NCBI GenBank assembly: GCA_958295695.1
Contig: OY282363.1
Coordinates: 1,988,225-2,052,224, forward strand
Direction of reading: 5' to 3'
DNA: 64,000 bases
Source of the DNA: an uncultured Alphaproteobacteria bacterium
GTDB lineage: Bacteria; Pseudomonadota; Alphaproteobacteria; SP197
Positions 51,873 to 61,419 of this stretch are shown here, in pieces. The notes under the pieces were generated by a model. It had not been told where the DNA came from, did not search any database, and saw only the letters and a program-made list of their open reading frames with translations. Each line of letters opens with the position of its first letter. Positions within the stretch are counted from its first letter, which is position 1. A program made the position numbers and the translations under genes.

Positions 51873-52940
51873 TCAGGCGTTCGGGGCGCCGGGCGCGTCC
51901 CGATGGCACGGGAACACGAAGACGGCGGCGGCGTCGAAGCGGATGCGCACGTCGGCGCCGGGCGGCGGCGTCCGTTGTCCGGCGATCCGGGCGCGCAGCA
52001 TGTTCCCGTCGTCGAGCCTCAGGGTCACGAGACTGCTGTGACCCAGGACATGGCGGCCGACCACCCGCGCGCCGCGCCCGGCGGCGCCCGGATCGTCGCA
52101 GAGATGAAGGCCCTCCGGCCGCACCAGGACATCGACCCGTTCGCCTTCTCCGAGCCCCCCGGCCGCGACGTCGCCGATGGGCGAGGCCGCCCTGCCCTCG
52201 CGCACGATCCCGTGAAGCCAGTTCACCTCGCCGAGGAACTTGGCGACGAAGGCGGAGGCCGGGCGACGGTAGACCTCGGCGGGCGTTCCCGCCTGGACCA
52301 GGCGTCCGCGTTGCAGCACGGCGATGCGGTCGCCCATGTACATGGCCTCCTCGGCGTCGTGGGTCACGACCAGGGCGGTCGCGCCGGCGTCGCGCAGAAT
52401 GCGCAACGTCCGGTCGCGCACCTCCTCGCGCAGACGCACGTCGAGGCCCGAGAAAGGCTCGTCGAGAAGCAGCACGCGGGGCCGCGGAGCGAGCGACCGG
52501 ACGAGCGCGACACGCTGCTGCTCGCCGCCCGAGAGCATGTGCGGAAACTTGGCGCCGTAGCCCTTCAGGCCCACCCGGTCGAGCAGCGTCTCGATCCGGC
52601 GCCCGCGGTCGGCGGCGGTCCCGTCCCTCAGCCCGAAGCCGATGTTCTCGGCCACGGTCATATGGGGAAAGAGCGCGAAATCCTGGAACACGAGGCCGAT
52701 GTCCCGCGCCTCGGGCGGGACCCTCGCGCCATCGCCGGCGACCGTCACGCCGCCGATGCCGATCCGGCCGTCCCGCAGCTCCTCCAGTCCGGCCGCCAGG
52801 CGAAGCGCCGTCGTCTTGCCGCAACCCGAGGGGCCGACGAGGCACACGATCTCGGCCTCGCCGATGTCGAGGTCGACGTCGCGCAGCGCCGTGACGCCGC
52901 CATAGGCATGGCTCACCCCACGGAAGGAAAGGCCGGCCAT
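51873..52940 (-). CDS. Orphan ABC transporter ATP-binding protein, FbpC/PotA-like
   Basis: A 355-residue ATPase. Walker A GPSGCGKTT, Q-loop VFQDFALFPHMTVAENIGFG, signature LSGGEQQRVAL and Walker B VLLLDEPFSGLD with H-loop VVTHDAEEAMYMGD are intact. The C-terminal 110 residues form the TOBE-type regulatory domain. The sequence style is that of ferric iron or polyamine importers (CUT1/MOI). No permease or binding protein is adjacent. A Fur-like site lies 35 bases upstream of its start, which favours iron; the ATG at 52940 has GAAGGA six bases before. Confidence 0.88.
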   Translation of the reverse strand: MAGLSFRGVSHAYGGVTALRDVDLDIGEAEIVCLVGPSGCGKTTALRLAAGLEELRDGRIGIGGVTVAGDGARVPPEARDIGLVFQDFALFPHMTVAENIGFGLRDGTAADRGRRIETLLDRVGLKGYGAKFPHMLSGGEQQRVALVRSLAPRPRVLLLDEPFSGLDVRLREEVRDRTLRILRDAGATALVVTHDAEEAMYMGDRIAVLQRGRLVQAGTPAEVYRRPASAFVAKFLGEVNWLHGIVREGRAASPIGDVAAGGLGEGERVDVLVRPEGLHLCDDPGAAGRGARVVGRHVLGHSSLVTLRLDDGNMLRARIAGQRTPPPGADVRIRFDAAAVFVFPCHRDAPGAPNA

Positions 52941-52974
52941 CGTCATTCCTTCGCCAGACGACGCCACCCTAACC

Positions 52975-52989
52975 GCAACTCATTCTCAA
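52975..52989. promoter_or_regulatory. Candidate Fur-type operator upstream of the ABC ATPase
   Basis: Minus-strand TTGAGAATGAGTTGC resembles iron-regulator sites of the TGAGAATGAxTTGC type, with a perfect left half and a degenerate right half. It lies between scpB and the ATPase start. A single weak match; a DNA footprint would be needed to be certain. Confidence 0.4.
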
Positions 52990-53004
52990 TGACAAGACTT
53001 GCTC

Positions 53005-53604
53005 TCAGGGCCCCTCGTCCGCCGCAGCGCCGTCGTCCGTCCTGTCCCGAAGCCTGCCGACGGGCGGAAGGTCGGGACGCGAATCGAGCAGGCCCGCGGC
53101 CGTCATCTCGTCCCGTCCCGGCAGGTCGTCGAGCGAGTCGAGGCCGAAGTGCTCGAGGAAGTGCTGGCCGGTGCGCCACTGCAGCGGACGGCCGGGAACC
53201 CGGCGGCGCCCCGAAGGCCTGATCCAGCCGGTCTCGAGCAAGCGGTCGAGCGTGCCCTTCGACAGCCCCACGCCCCTGATCTCCTCGATCTCCGCGCGGG
53301 TGACGGGCTGGTGGTAGGCGACGATGGCGAGCGTCTCGAGCGCCGCGCGCGACATGCGGCGCGACCGCTTGACGCGGATCCCGAGGCGGGCGCCCAGATC
53401 CCCGGCGGTGCGGAACGACCACCTGCCCGCGACCTTCACAAGCTCCACGCCGCGGCCGCGGTAGTCGGCCCGGAGGTCGGCCAGGAGCGAGGCAACGTCC
53501 CGGCCCTCGGGCAGCCGGCTCGCGATATCCTCCTCGGCGACCGGCTCGGGCGACGCGAAGAGCAACGCCTCGACGATCCGGAGGTCCTCGGACGGTCCGC
53601 TCAT
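53005..53604 (-). CDS. scpB: Segregation and condensation protein B
   Basis: A 199-residue winged-helix protein with RIVEALLFASPEPVAEEDIASRL, SRAALETLAIVAYHQPVTRAEIEEIRGV and LETGWIRPSGRRRVPGRPLQW, all typical of ScpB. It binds ScpA and SMC in chromosome condensation. The C-terminal tail is a charged extension. The ATG overlaps the scpA stop by four bases. Confidence 0.96.
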   Translation of the reverse strand: MSGPSEDLRIVEALLFASPEPVAEEDIASRLPEGRDVASLLADLRADYRGRGVELVKVAGRWSFRTAGDLGARLGIRVKRSRRMSRAALETLAIVAYHQPVTRAEIEEIRGVGLSKGTLDRLLETGWIRPSGRRRVPGRPLQWRTGQHFLEHFGLDSLDDLPGRDEMTAAGLLDSRPDLPPVGRLRDRTDDGAAADEGP

Positions 53605-54386
53605 GCGTCGCCGCCGTCATGCCGGGAGCGCATCTCGATCGGCCCGAAGGCTCCGGTCTGGCGCAGCTCGATGCGCCCCAGCCGCGTCAGTTCGAGAGAC
53701 GCCGCCAAGGTCGAACTCACCGCCGAACGATAGATCAGCCCCCCCTTCACATCCTCGGGCAGCATGGCCAGCATGTCCTTCCAGTCCGGCAGGTCGCCGA
53801 CGAACGCGCTCAGGCGCCGCATGGCCTGTTCCATCGTGAACACGGCGACCGGCCCCGGCCGCCAACCGCGCGCCTCCGTGCGGCGGGCGTGGCCGGCATA
53901 GGCGTCCAGCAGATCGTAGAGCGAGGCGTCCCAGGTCAGCTCGATCTCGACCGGCAAGCCCTCGGCGTTGCCGCACCGGAAGTGGTCGATCCCGAGTTGG
54001 GGCCGTTGCATCAGCCGCCCGGCGGCCTCGCGCATGGCCTCCAGCCGCTGGAGGTGGAACTGCAGGGCCTCGGCCATCAGTTCGGGGCTCGGGTCCTCCT
54101 CCTCGTCGCCCGGCAGCAGCAGACGCGATTTCAGGTAGGCCAGCCAGGCGGCCATCACCAGATAGTCCGCCGCGAGGTCGAGGCGGATGTCCCGCGCCTC
54201 GGCGACGAACTCGAGATACTGGTCGGCCAGCTCCAGGATGGAGATCCGCGCGAGGTCCACCTTCTGCTGGCGGGCGAGCGTCAACAGGATGTCGAGCGGC
54301 CCCTCGAACCCGCTCACATCGACGATGAACGCGGACTTCGCGGCCTTCGGCCGGGGGTCCTCGAAGGCGTCGACCGCTCCCCGCAT
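53601..54386 (-). CDS. scpA: Segregation and condensation protein A
   Basis: A 261-residue kleisin. FEGPLDILLTLARQQKVDLARISILELADQYL and LDLAADYLVMAAWLAYLKSRLLLP are the N-terminal signature, and the C-terminal winged helix has SAVSSTLAASLELTRLGRIELRQTGAFGPI. It bridges SMC heads. Located between the membrane protease and scpB genes. Confidence 0.96.
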   Translation of the reverse strand: MRGAVDAFEDPRPKAAKSAFIVDVSGFEGPLDILLTLARQQKVDLARISILELADQYLEFVAEARDIRLDLAADYLVMAAWLAYLKSRLLLPGDEEEDPSPELMAEALQFHLQRLEAMREAAGRLMQRPQLGIDHFRCGNAEGLPVEIELTWDASLYDLLDAYAGHARRTEARGWRPGPVAVFTMEQAMRRLSAFVGDLPDWKDMLAMLPEDVKGGLIYRSAVSSTLAASLELTRLGRIELRQTGAFGPIEMRSRHDGGDA

Positions 54387-54395
54387 GGCCGCCCG

Positions 54396-55091
54396 CTAGC
54401 CCCCCTGCCCCGCCAGCGCCAGGATCGCATCGATCGCATACTCCACCGGCGGCAGGAGAATCCAGCGCAGCACGCTCAGGTCCCGGCCGATCTCCGCGCC
54501 GATCAGGGGAGGAAGCGCGATGAGCGCGATGACGATCGGCAGGCCGTAGCGCTCGATCCGCGAATAGGGCCGCGCGAGGCCGGCGGGCAGCAGGCCGGTC
54601 ACGACCCTGCCTCCGTCCAGGGGCGGCAGCGGCAGCATGTTGAAGACGGCCAGAACGACATTGATGACCAGCGCGTTGCCGAGGTTGTGGGACACCCAGA
54701 GGGCCGCGGCGTCGGGAAGGACGGGCGCGAGATGCATCAGGAGCGCCGCCGCGAACGCCATGGCGAGATTGACGCCCGGACCCGCGGCGGCGACCCAGAC
54801 CATGTCCCGCCTGGGCCGCCGCAAACGCCGGAAGTCGACCGGAACCGGCTTGGCGTAGCCGAAAAGGAACGGGGCCTTCACGAGCAGCAGCAGCCCGGGC
54901 AGGAGGATCGTTCCGAACCGGTCGATGTGCGCGAGCGGATTGAACGTGACGCGGCCGGCCCGTCTGGCCGTGTCGTCGCCCAGTTTCCACGCGACCCAGC
55001 CGTGCGCCGCCTCGTGCAGCGTTATGGCCGTGACGACCGGCAGGAGCCAGACCGAGATCCGGTAGAGCAGATCGTCCAGGTCGATCCCCAT
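54396..55091 (-). CDS. Site-2 protease family (M50) membrane metalloprotease
   Basis: A 231-residue protein with about six spans. The zinc motif is AITLHEAAHGWVAW near residue 25, and the third ligand lies in NMLPLPPLDGGRVV. NPLAHIDRFGTILLPG and the FGYAKPVPVDF strand are typical of the YwhC-like short forms. It may cut membrane-spanning substrates, none of which is known. Its ATG overlaps the nagZ stop by one base (TGATG). Confidence 0.92.
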   Translation of the reverse strand: MGIDLDDLLYRISVWLLPVVTAITLHEAAHGWVAWKLGDDTARRAGRVTFNPLAHIDRFGTILLPGLLLLVKAPFLFGYAKPVPVDFRRLRRPRRDMVWVAAAGPGVNLAMAFAAALLMHLAPVLPDAAALWVSHNLGNALVINVVLAVFNMLPLPPLDGGRVVTGLLPAGLARPYSRIERYGLPIVIALIALPPLIGAEIGRDLSVLRWILLPPVEYAIDAILALAGQGG

Positions 55092-56086
55092 CAGCCCGCC
55101 CCCAGCAAGGCGCCGAGGCGCGCGAGCGCGGCCTCCCGGTCGAACGCGCCGGACGACGGCCGGGGCCGTCTCGCCGCCGCCGTTTCCACGCGCCGCAGGG
55201 CGTCGCCGGAGAGCATCGGCGCCGCCTCGGCGACGGCGCGCCGGACCGCGAGCGGCTGGTTGCAGTGCATCGCCACGTCGCAGCCCGCTTCCAGGGACAG
55301 CAGCGCCCGCTCCTCGTGGCTGCCCGAGAGGGCCTTCATGTCGATGGCGTCGCTCGTCAACACGCCGTCGAAGCCGATGTCGCCGCGGATGACGCCGCCG
55401 ATGACGCCGGGCGATTGCGTCGCCGGCCGGTCGGGATCGATCGCCTCGTAGACGACGTGCGCCGTCATCCCCCAGGGCGCGTCGTTCAAGGCGCGAAAGG
55501 GCCGGAAGTCATACTCCCGCAGGGTCTGGAGATCCGCGGAGGTCGAGGGCAACGCGTCGTGCGGGTCGACGCCGGCCCGGCCATGGCCGGGCATGTGCTT
55601 GATCATGGGTTGCACGCCGCCTTCCAGGAGGCCTTCGCAAAAGGCCGCGCCGCACGCCGAGACGGTCCGGGCGTCGGCGCCGAACGACCTGTCGCCGATC
55701 GCCGCGTGCATGCCGTCGATCCGGAGGTCGAGGCAGGGCGCGCAGACCACGTCGATGCCCACCGCGCTCATGTCGCGGGCGAGCAATCGCGCCGCGAGTC
55801 TCGCGGCCTCGGGGCCGGCCGTTCCGAGACTCGCGGCCGGTACGCCGCCCCACCAGTGCGGCGCGCGCAGCCGGGCCACCCGGCCGCCTTCCTGATCGAT
55901 CAGGACGGGCGCGTCGTCCCGGCCGACACAGGAACGGAATTCCGAAACCAGATCGGAGAGTTGCCGAGGATTACCGATGTTTCTACCGAACAGAACGACG
56001 CCCAGGGGATCGAGCTCGCTCAGGAAGAGCCGTTCGTCCTCGGTCGGCGCCGTGCCGGAAAGATCGGTGATCAGCGCGCGCGGCAT
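55091..56086 (-). CDS. nagZ: Beta-N-acetylhexosaminidase NagZ
   Basis: A 331-residue glycoside hydrolase family 3 enzyme of cell-wall recycling; it removes N-acetylglucosamine from anhydro-muropeptides in the cytoplasm. The loop KHMPGHGRAGVDPHDALP carries the catalytic histidine and aspartate, SDAIDMKALSG includes the nucleophile aspartate, and LIDQEGGRVARL is also conserved. It sits between the SPOR and M50 genes. Confidence 0.95.
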   Translation of the reverse strand: MPRALITDLSGTAPTEDERLFLSELDPLGVVLFGRNIGNPRQLSDLVSEFRSCVGRDDAPVLIDQEGGRVARLRAPHWWGGVPAASLGTAGPEAARLAARLLARDMSAVGIDVVCAPCLDLRIDGMHAAIGDRSFGADARTVSACGAAFCEGLLEGGVQPMIKHMPGHGRAGVDPHDALPSTSADLQTLREYDFRPFRALNDAPWGMTAHVVYEAIDPDRPATQSPGVIGGVIRGDIGFDGVLTSDAIDMKALSGSHEERALLSLEAGCDVAMHCNQPLAVRRAVAEAAPMLSGDALRRVETAAARRPRPSSGAFDREAALARLGALLGAG

Positions 56087-56090
56087 CCGC

Positions 56091-57197
56091 TCAGGGTCCG
56101 ATCACGAGACAGTCGACGCCCTTCCGCTTGAGGCCGGAGCACAACGCCTCCGCGTCGGCCCTGTTCCGATAGGCGCCCACCTGCAACCGATAGAAGGTCG
56201 CCTCGCCCAGGATCGTCTCCAGGATCAGCGGCGCGTCCACATTGCCGAGAAGGTCGTTGTGGTTGACGTGGAGACGGTCCCATGCCGCGGTGGCGGCGCC
56301 GCGGGTGGAATAGGCCGCGATCTGGACCCGCACGACACCGTCGCCCGACGGCGCGACCTCGACCGACGGTTCGCCGTCCGCGTCCGGCGGCCCGTCCCCC
56401 GCCCCGGAGCTTCCGTCCGAGATGGCCGCGGCGACATCGTCGAAAGACAGCCCCGCGCCGCCATCCGCGGGTTCCGGAGCGGCGCCGGCGCCGGCCGCCA
56501 CGCGGCCCGCCATTTCGGCCGGCGCCGGCGGCGGGTCCGGCTTGGCCGTGGGCAGCGGCGTCCCCGAAGGCGCCCCGTCGACCGCCTCGCTCATCATCTC
56601 GTCCATGTAGGCGGAGACCTCTTCGGCGCTGAAGATGGGATCGGAATCGACATCCACGACGACCTCGGCCACGTCCGACGCCTCGACATCCACGACGACT
56701 TCGGCCACGTCCGACGCCTCGACATCCACGACGACTTCGGCCGGCGCCGTATCCGCCTCGGGATCGAGGGCCAGCGGTTCTTCCGGTTCCGGCATGAGCT
56801 GTTCGAACCCGGTGCTGGATTCGCCCGAGATCGTGTCCTCGAGCACGATGACGCCGGTGTTGGGGATGCTCTCGCCCCCCGGATCGTCGGGCACCAGCTT
56901 GTAGGCCGACGGATCGGCCGTGAAGAGCGGCAGGTCGGTCGAGGCGGGCGGCGGCTGGAACGCCACCCACACTCCGTAGACGGCGGCGCAGAGCAACGCC
57001 ACCCCGGCCGGCCAGAGGAAGGGGAAGCGCCGGCGGCGCCCGGACCCACCGGGTTCCGGCGCCGCGGGGTGCGCCGCCGGAGGCTCGACGGGGCCCGGCC
57101 GCAGCGGCTCCGCCTCGAGGCGCGGACCTCCTCGAGTCTCGGACGCCTGGTCGCCGCCCTCCCCGACGAAAAGCGTGGGCTCCCTGCGCGTGCTCAG
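56091..57197 (-). CDS. SPOR domain-containing membrane protein (probable CTG start)
   Basis: A 368-residue product. The cytoplasmic N-terminus ends in [12 protein letters not shown] just before a span ([15 protein letters not shown]), and the C-terminal SPOR domain (about 290-366) reads [22 protein letters not shown] and [22 protein letters not shown], binding denuded peptidoglycan at division sites. The middle has an acidic linker with 12-residue repeats. The best start is CTG at 57197, with GGGAGG seven bases upstream and a CTGA overlap with the argS stop; the first GTG lies 65 codons in, at the span, and would remove the basic anchor. No ATG is in frame there. Confidence 0.8.
   Translation of the reverse strand: MSTRREPTLFVGEGGDQASETRGGPRLEAEPLRPGPVEPPAAHPAAPEPGGSGRRRRFPFLWPAGVALLCAAVYGVWVAFQPPPASTDLPLFTADPSAYKLVPDDPGGESIPNTGVIVLEDTISGESSTGFEQLMPEPEEPLALDPEADTAPAEVVVDVEASDVAEVVVDVEASDVAEVVVDVDSDPIFSAEEVSAYMDEMMSEAVDGAPSGTPLPTAKPDPPPAPAEMAGRVAAGAGAAPEPADGGAGLSFDDVAAAISDGSSGAGDGPPDADGEPSVEVAPSGDGVVRVQIAAYSTRGAATAAWDRLHVNHNDLLGNVDAPLILETILGEATFYRLQVGAYRNRADAEALCSGLKRKGVDCLVIGP
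56649..56742. repeat. 36-bp tandem repeat in the SPOR gene linker
   Basis: Two complete 36-bp units begin at 56649 and 56685 (GACATCCACGACGACYTCGG), and a partial third runs from 56721 to 56742. They encode acidic 12-residue repeats around [12 protein letters not shown] in the periplasmic linker. The near-identity suggests recent slippage. Confidence 0.9.
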
Positions 57198-58966
57198 CGC
57201 ATTTCCTCCCTGGGTTCGACGCCGAAGAGATGCAGGCCCTCGGCGATCACCCGCCCGACGCCATCGATCAGCGCGAGCCGGGCGCGTGTCAGCGACTCAT
57301 TATCCTCTACGAGAAAACGCAGGGAAGGATCGTCGCGTCCTTTGTTCCACAGGGCGTGAAACTCTCCGGCCAGCTCGTGGAGATAGGTCGCTATGCGGTG
57401 GGGTTCGTGCGCTTCCGCGGCGCCTTCGACGACACGGGGCCAGCCAGACGCGGACTTGATGAGCCCGATCTCGGACTCGTCGTCCAGCAAGAGAAGGTCG
57501 GCATCCGCGAGGTTCGCCGTGTCGATGCCGGCGTCCTCCGCGCGGCGCATGACCGAACGGATGCGCGCATGGGCATAGTGCACGTAGAAGACCGGGTTGT
57601 CCCTGGATTGCTCCCGGACCTTCGCGAGGTCGAAGTCGAGCGGCGCGTCGCTCCGGCGGGTCAGCATGATGAAGCGCACCACGTCCTTGCCGACGGCCTC
57701 CACCACGTCGCGCAGGGTGACGAAGCGTCCGGCGCGTTTGGACATCCGGAAAGGCTCGCCGTTCTCGTAGAGGGTCACGAGCTGGGTGACAAGGATGTCG
57801 AAATCGGCCTTGCCGTCCGACAGCGCGGCGACCGAGGCCTTCAGGCGCCTGACATAGCCCGCGTGGTCGGCGCCGAACACGTCGATCATCAGATCGAAGC
57901 CCCGTTCGACCTTGTCGTTGTGGTAGGCGATGTCGGGGGCGAAGTAGGCCCAGCTTCCATCCGATTTCCTGAGCGGCCTGTCGAGATCGTCGCCGAAATC
58001 GGTCGAGCGGAAGAGCGTCTGGGGAACGGGCTCCCAGTCGTCCGGCTTCCTGCCCTTCGGCGGTTCGAGCACGCCGGTGTAGACGAGGCCCTTCCGCTCG
58101 AGCTTGGCGAGGCAGGCTTCGATGCCGCCCGAATCGACCATGGCGCGCTCGGAGCGGAACTCGTCCTGACGGACGCCCAGCAGCGCGAGATCGTCGCGGA
58201 TCGTCGTCATCATCGCCTCGACCGCGAACCGGCGCACCGCCGCCAGCGGCTCCGGCGGCGGGCTCTCGCCCCGCTCCACCGCGCCGACGGCGTCCCTGAG
58301 CGCGGCGCCGTGCTCCTCCGCCAGAGCCTCGCCGACGGCCGCGAGGTATGCGCCGGGATAGAGGCCCTCGAACGCCTCCTCGGGCACGGTCTCGCCCAGC
58401 GCCTGCAAGTAGCGCAGGTAGGCCGACCGTGCGAGCGCGTCGACCTGGGTTCCGGCGTCGTTGATGTAGTACTCGCGCGTGACGTCGTAGCCGACGGCCG
58501 ACAGCAACGAGGCGAGCGCGTCTCCGTAGACCGCGCCGCGGGCGTGTCCGACATGGAGCGGTCCCGTGGGGTTGGCCGAGACGTATTCCACGTTGGCCGT
58601 CCTGCCGCCGCCGAGGTCGGACAACTGCGCCGCCGCGCCACGGCGCGCCAGATCGGCCAGACGCCCGCGCCAGAACGCATCCGACAGCCGGACGTTCACG
58701 AAGCCGGGCCCGGCGACCTCGACGCCGGCCACGTCGACATCGCCGTCCAGCCGTTCGGCGATGAGCCGGGCCAGGGTCCGGGGCTGGAGGCCCGCGCTCT
58801 TCGCCATGACCAACGCGGCATTGGTCGCCACGTCGCCATGGGAGGCGTCGCGGGGGGGTTCGGCGAGGATGCGGCCCAGGGGGCCGCCCGGGGGAAGCGC
58901 GCCCCCGGCCTGCATGTCCTCGACTGCTTTCTGAGTTCTCGACGTGAACTCACGGTAAACGTTCAT
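57194..58966 (-). CDS. argS: Arginine-tRNA ligase
   Basis: A 590-residue class I synthetase. The HIGH motif is in [20 protein letters not shown], preceded by VEYVSA; the KMSKS-like loop is [17 protein letters not shown]. The C-terminal anticodon-binding domain contains [15 protein letters not shown], a typical string. It overlaps dgt by 17 bp upstream and the SPOR gene downstream. Confidence 0.97.
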   Translation of the reverse strand: MNVYREFTSRTQKAVEDMQAGGALPPGGPLGRILAEPPRDASHGDVATNAALVMAKSAGLQPRTLARLIAERLDGDVDVAGVEVAGPGFVNVRLSDAFWRGRLADLARRGAAAQLSDLGGGRTANVEYVSANPTGPLHVGHARGAVYGDALASLLSAVGYDVTREYYINDAGTQVDALARSAYLRYLQALGETVPEEAFEGLYPGAYLAAVGEALAEEHGAALRDAVGAVERGESPPPEPLAAVRRFAVEAMMTTIRDDLALLGVRQDEFRSERAMVDSGGIEACLAKLERKGLVYTGVLEPPKGRKPDDWEPVPQTLFRSTDFGDDLDRPLRKSDGSWAYFAPDIAYHNDKVERGFDLMIDVFGADHAGYVRRLKASVAALSDGKADFDILVTQLVTLYENGEPFRMSKRAGRFVTLRDVVEAVGKDVVRFIMLTRRSDAPLDFDLAKVREQSRDNPVFYVHYAHARIRSVMRRAEDAGIDTANLADADLLLLDDESEIGLIKSASGWPRVVEGAAEAHEPHRIATYLHELAGEFHALWNKGRDDPSLRFLVEDNESLTRARLALIDGVGRVIAEGLHLFGVEPREEMR

Positions 58967-60116
58967 TTTTTCCGGCCATCAAGCGTCGATGCTCGTCTCG
59001 GGCGAACCGGTCGGTCATGCCGGCGATGTAGTCGGCGATCACGCGCATGCGGCCGGTCTCGTCGCGCCCGTCGAGGCGTCCGCGCCATTCATCGGGCAGA
59101 CGTTCGGGATCGGCCCTGAAGCAATCGAACAGCCCGCGCATCAGTTCCACGGCCTCGCGGCGCTCCGTCCGGACGCTGACGTGGCGGTACATGTTGGCGA
59201 AGAGCCAGGCCTTCAAGGCCGTGTTGGCCTCGGCCACGGGCCGGCTGAAGGCGATCAGCGGCGCATCGTGCCAGCGCACGTCGTCCGCCGATCCGACCGC
59301 GCTCCCAGCCAGACGCAGGCCCGATTCCTCGGTGAGGTCGCCGACCAGCCGGTCGATGATGCGCCGCACCGTCTCCTGGACCAGCCGGCCGCGCGCGGCG
59401 TCGGGATAGCGCGCGATCGCCTCGTCCGCCGCGTCGCCCGCCAGCGGGGCCTCCAGCAGGTCCTCCAGGGTGAACAGGCCCGCGCGCAGGCCATCGTCGA
59501 CATCGTGGCTGTGATAGGCGATATCGTCGGCGATCGCGGCCGTCTGCGCCTCGGCGCCCGGGAAGACGTCGACCTCGAGATCGTGAACCGCGCAGTAGTC
59601 CCGCACGGCGCGGGGGACCTCGCCGGCGATCGGGCCGTTGTGCTTGACGACGCCCTCGAGCGTCTCCCACGTCAGGTTCAGACCGTCGAAGTCGGCATAC
59701 ATCGTTTCGAGCTCGGTCAGGATGCGCAGGGTCTGGACGTTGTGGTCGAAGCCGCCCCAGGGCTCCATGGCCTCGTCGAGCACATCCTCGCCGGCGTGGC
59801 CGAAGGGCGTGTGGCCCAGATCGTGGGCGAGCGCCACCGCTTCGGCGAGATCCTCGTCGAGCCCCAGGGAGCGCGCCACCGAGCGCGCGATCTGCGCGAC
59901 CTCGAGGCTGTGGGTCAGCCGGGTGCGGAAGTGGTCGCCCTCGGCGCCGATGAACACCTGGGTCTTGTGCATCAACCGGCGGAACGCCCGGCAGTGCAGG
60001 ATCCTGTCGCGGTCGCGCTGGAAGACCGTCCGGCCGCGGCTCTCCGGCTCGGGGAAGCGCCGTCCCCGGCTTTGCGCGGGATCGCAGGCGTAGGGCGCGA
60101 GGGGACCGGCCGTCAT
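58950..60116 (-). CDS. dgt: Deoxyguanosinetriphosphate triphosphohydrolase-like protein
   Basis: A 388-residue HD-domain phosphohydrolase. [22 protein letters not shown], the HD metal set in [54 protein letters not shown] and the [17 protein letters not shown] block are clear. It cleaves dNTPs to nucleosides and triphosphate. The inner ATG at 60116 gives the usual start [13 protein letters not shown]. It is divergent from erpA. Confidence 0.93.
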   Translation of the reverse strand: MTAGPLAPYACDPAQSRGRRFPEPESRGRTVFQRDRDRILHCRAFRRLMHKTQVFIGAEGDHFRTRLTHSLEVAQIARSVARSLGLDEDLAEAVALAHDLGHTPFGHAGEDVLDEAMEPWGGFDHNVQTLRILTELETMYADFDGLNLTWETLEGVVKHNGPIAGEVPRAVRDYCAVHDLEVDVFPGAEAQTAAIADDIAYHSHDVDDGLRAGLFTLEDLLEAPLAGDAADEAIARYPDAARGRLVQETVRRIIDRLVGDLTEESGLRLAGSAVGSADDVRWHDAPLIAFSRPVAEANTALKAWLFANMYRHVSVRTERREAVELMRGLFDCFRADPERLPDEWRGRLDGRDETGRMRVIADYIAGMTDRFARDEHRRLMAGKNERLP

Positions 60117-60161
60117 GGCGCGGAACCTACTGGCCCCGCCCGGCAAGGGCAATCGGGCGAA

Positions 60162-60189
60162 TTGACACACGGGGACGCACACCTACATT
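60162..60189 (+). promoter_or_regulatory. Probable sigma-70 promoter of erpA
   Basis: TTGACA at 60162-60167 and TACATT at 60184-60189, spacing 16 bases. The -35 hexamer is consensus and the -10 has four of six matches. It is 24 bp before the erpA ATG, and the gene has a GAGGAGG binding site. Confidence 0.6.
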
Positions 60190-60213
60190 GAAGAGCACCG
60201 AGGAGGAACGGCC

Positions 60214-60567
60214 ATGAGCGACGCTGCAGCCCGGGACGGCATCAACGTGAGCCCCGACGCCGCCAGACGCATCGGTGAGATCATGGCGGCCGAACATGGC
60301 GATCCCGAGGCGGGACGCCTGCGCATCGTCGTCACCGGAGGCGGATGCTCGGGCTTCCAGTATCACTTCAAGGTCGACGAAGGCCCCGAGGAGGGCGACG
60401 TCGAGTACAAGACCGGCGGCGCGAAGGTCGTGATCGACGACATCTCGCTCCAGTTCCTCACGGGCTCCACGCTGCGGTTCGTCCAGAACCTCGAAGGCAG
60501 CTACTTCGCGCTGGACAACCCCAACGCCACCTCGTCCTGCGGTTGCGGCACGTCCTTCGCGGTCTGA
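60214..60567 (+). CDS. erpA: Iron-sulfur cluster insertion protein ErpA
   Basis: A 117-residue A-type carrier. RIVVTGGGCSGFQYHFKVDE holds the first cluster cysteine and TSSCGCGTSFAV the last two, all three present. It carries [4Fe-4S] or [2Fe-2S] clusters to apoproteins. It lies next to dgt and upstream of xth in the usual arrangement. Confidence 0.96.
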   Translation: MSDAAARDGINVSPDAARRIGEIMAAEHGDPEAGRLRIVVTGGGCSGFQYHFKVDEGPEEGDVEYKTGGAKVVIDDISLQFLTGSTLRFVQNLEGSYFALDNPNATSSCGCGTSFAV

Positions 60568-60620
60568 CGCGAAGACCGCTTCCGTCCGTGAAGGATCGCG
60601 CTCTCCGCTGGCCGCCTTTC

Positions 60621-60643
60621 GGCCGGACGGCTATCGTCCGGCC
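60621..60643 (+). promoter_or_regulatory. Perfect hairpin abutting the xth start codon
   Basis: GGCCGGACG (60621-60629) and CGTCCGGCC (60635-60643) pair over a five-base loop, and the ATG of xth follows immediately. No ribosome binding site is seen outside the stem. It could end an erpA transcript, block or regulate xth translation, or both. Confidence 0.65.
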
Positions 60644-61417
60644 ATGAGGATCGCCACCTGGAACGTCAACTCGATCAGGGCGCGGCTGCCGAACGTGCTG
60701 GCCTGGCTCGAGGAGGCCGCGCCCGACGTGGCGCTCCTGCAGGAGCTCAAGACGGTCGAGGACGGCTTTCCGTTCCCGGACATCGAGGATCTCGGCTACA
60801 ACTGCGCCGTCGCCGGCCAGAAGACCTACAACGGCGTCGCCGTGCTCTCGAAGTCGCCGATCGAGATCGAGACGAAGGCGCTGCCCGGCGACGACGGCGA
60901 CGATCAGGCGCGCTACCTGGAGGCGGTGACGGGCGGCGTCCGGGTCGCCGCGATCTACCTTCCCAACGGCAACCCGGCGCCGGGCGGCAAGTTCGACTAC
61001 AAGATCGCCTGGATGGGCCGGCTGGTCGATCGCGCCCGCGAACTGCTGAGATTCGAGGAGGCGGTGGTCCTGGGCGGCGACTACAACGTCTGCCCGACCG
61101 ACGCGGATGTCCACGATCCCGAAGGCTGGGCCGGCGACGCCCTGTGCCGGCCCGAATCCCGCGCGCGCTTCCGCGAGCTCCTGTGGCTCGGCTACACCGA
61201 AGCCTACCGCGCGCTCCATCCCGACACGCCGCGCGCCTGGACGTTCTGGGACTACCAGGGCGGCGCCTGGCGGCATGATCGCGGCGTCCGCATCGACCAC
61301 CTGCTGCTCTCGCCCCATGCCGCCGACCGCCTGGTTGCCTGCGAGATCGACCGCGGGCCGCGCGGCGGGAACAAGGCGTCGGACCACACCCCCGTCTGGT
61401 GCGAACTGGAGGACTGA
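60644..61417 (+). CDS. xth: Exodeoxyribonuclease III
   Basis: A 257-residue AP endonuclease/3' exonuclease of base excision repair. MRIATWNVNSIRARL starts the fold, then LLQELKT (metal glutamate), TYNGVAVLSK, GDYNVCPTDADVHDPE (catalytic aspartate and asparagine), RIDHLLLS and SDHTPVWCEL (final histidine). All key residues are present. The start codon follows directly on a strong hairpin. Confidence 0.96.
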   Translation: MRIATWNVNSIRARLPNVLAWLEEAAPDVALLQELKTVEDGFPFPDIEDLGYNCAVAGQKTYNGVAVLSKSPIEIETKALPGDDGDDQARYLEAVTGGVRVAAIYLPNGNPAPGGKFDYKIAWMGRLVDRARELLRFEEAVVLGGDYNVCPTDADVHDPEGWAGDALCRPESRARFRELLWLGYTEAYRALHPDTPRAWTFWDYQGGAWRHDRGVRIDHLLLSPHAADRLVACEIDRGPRGGNKASDHTPVWCELED

Positions 61418-61419
61418 CC

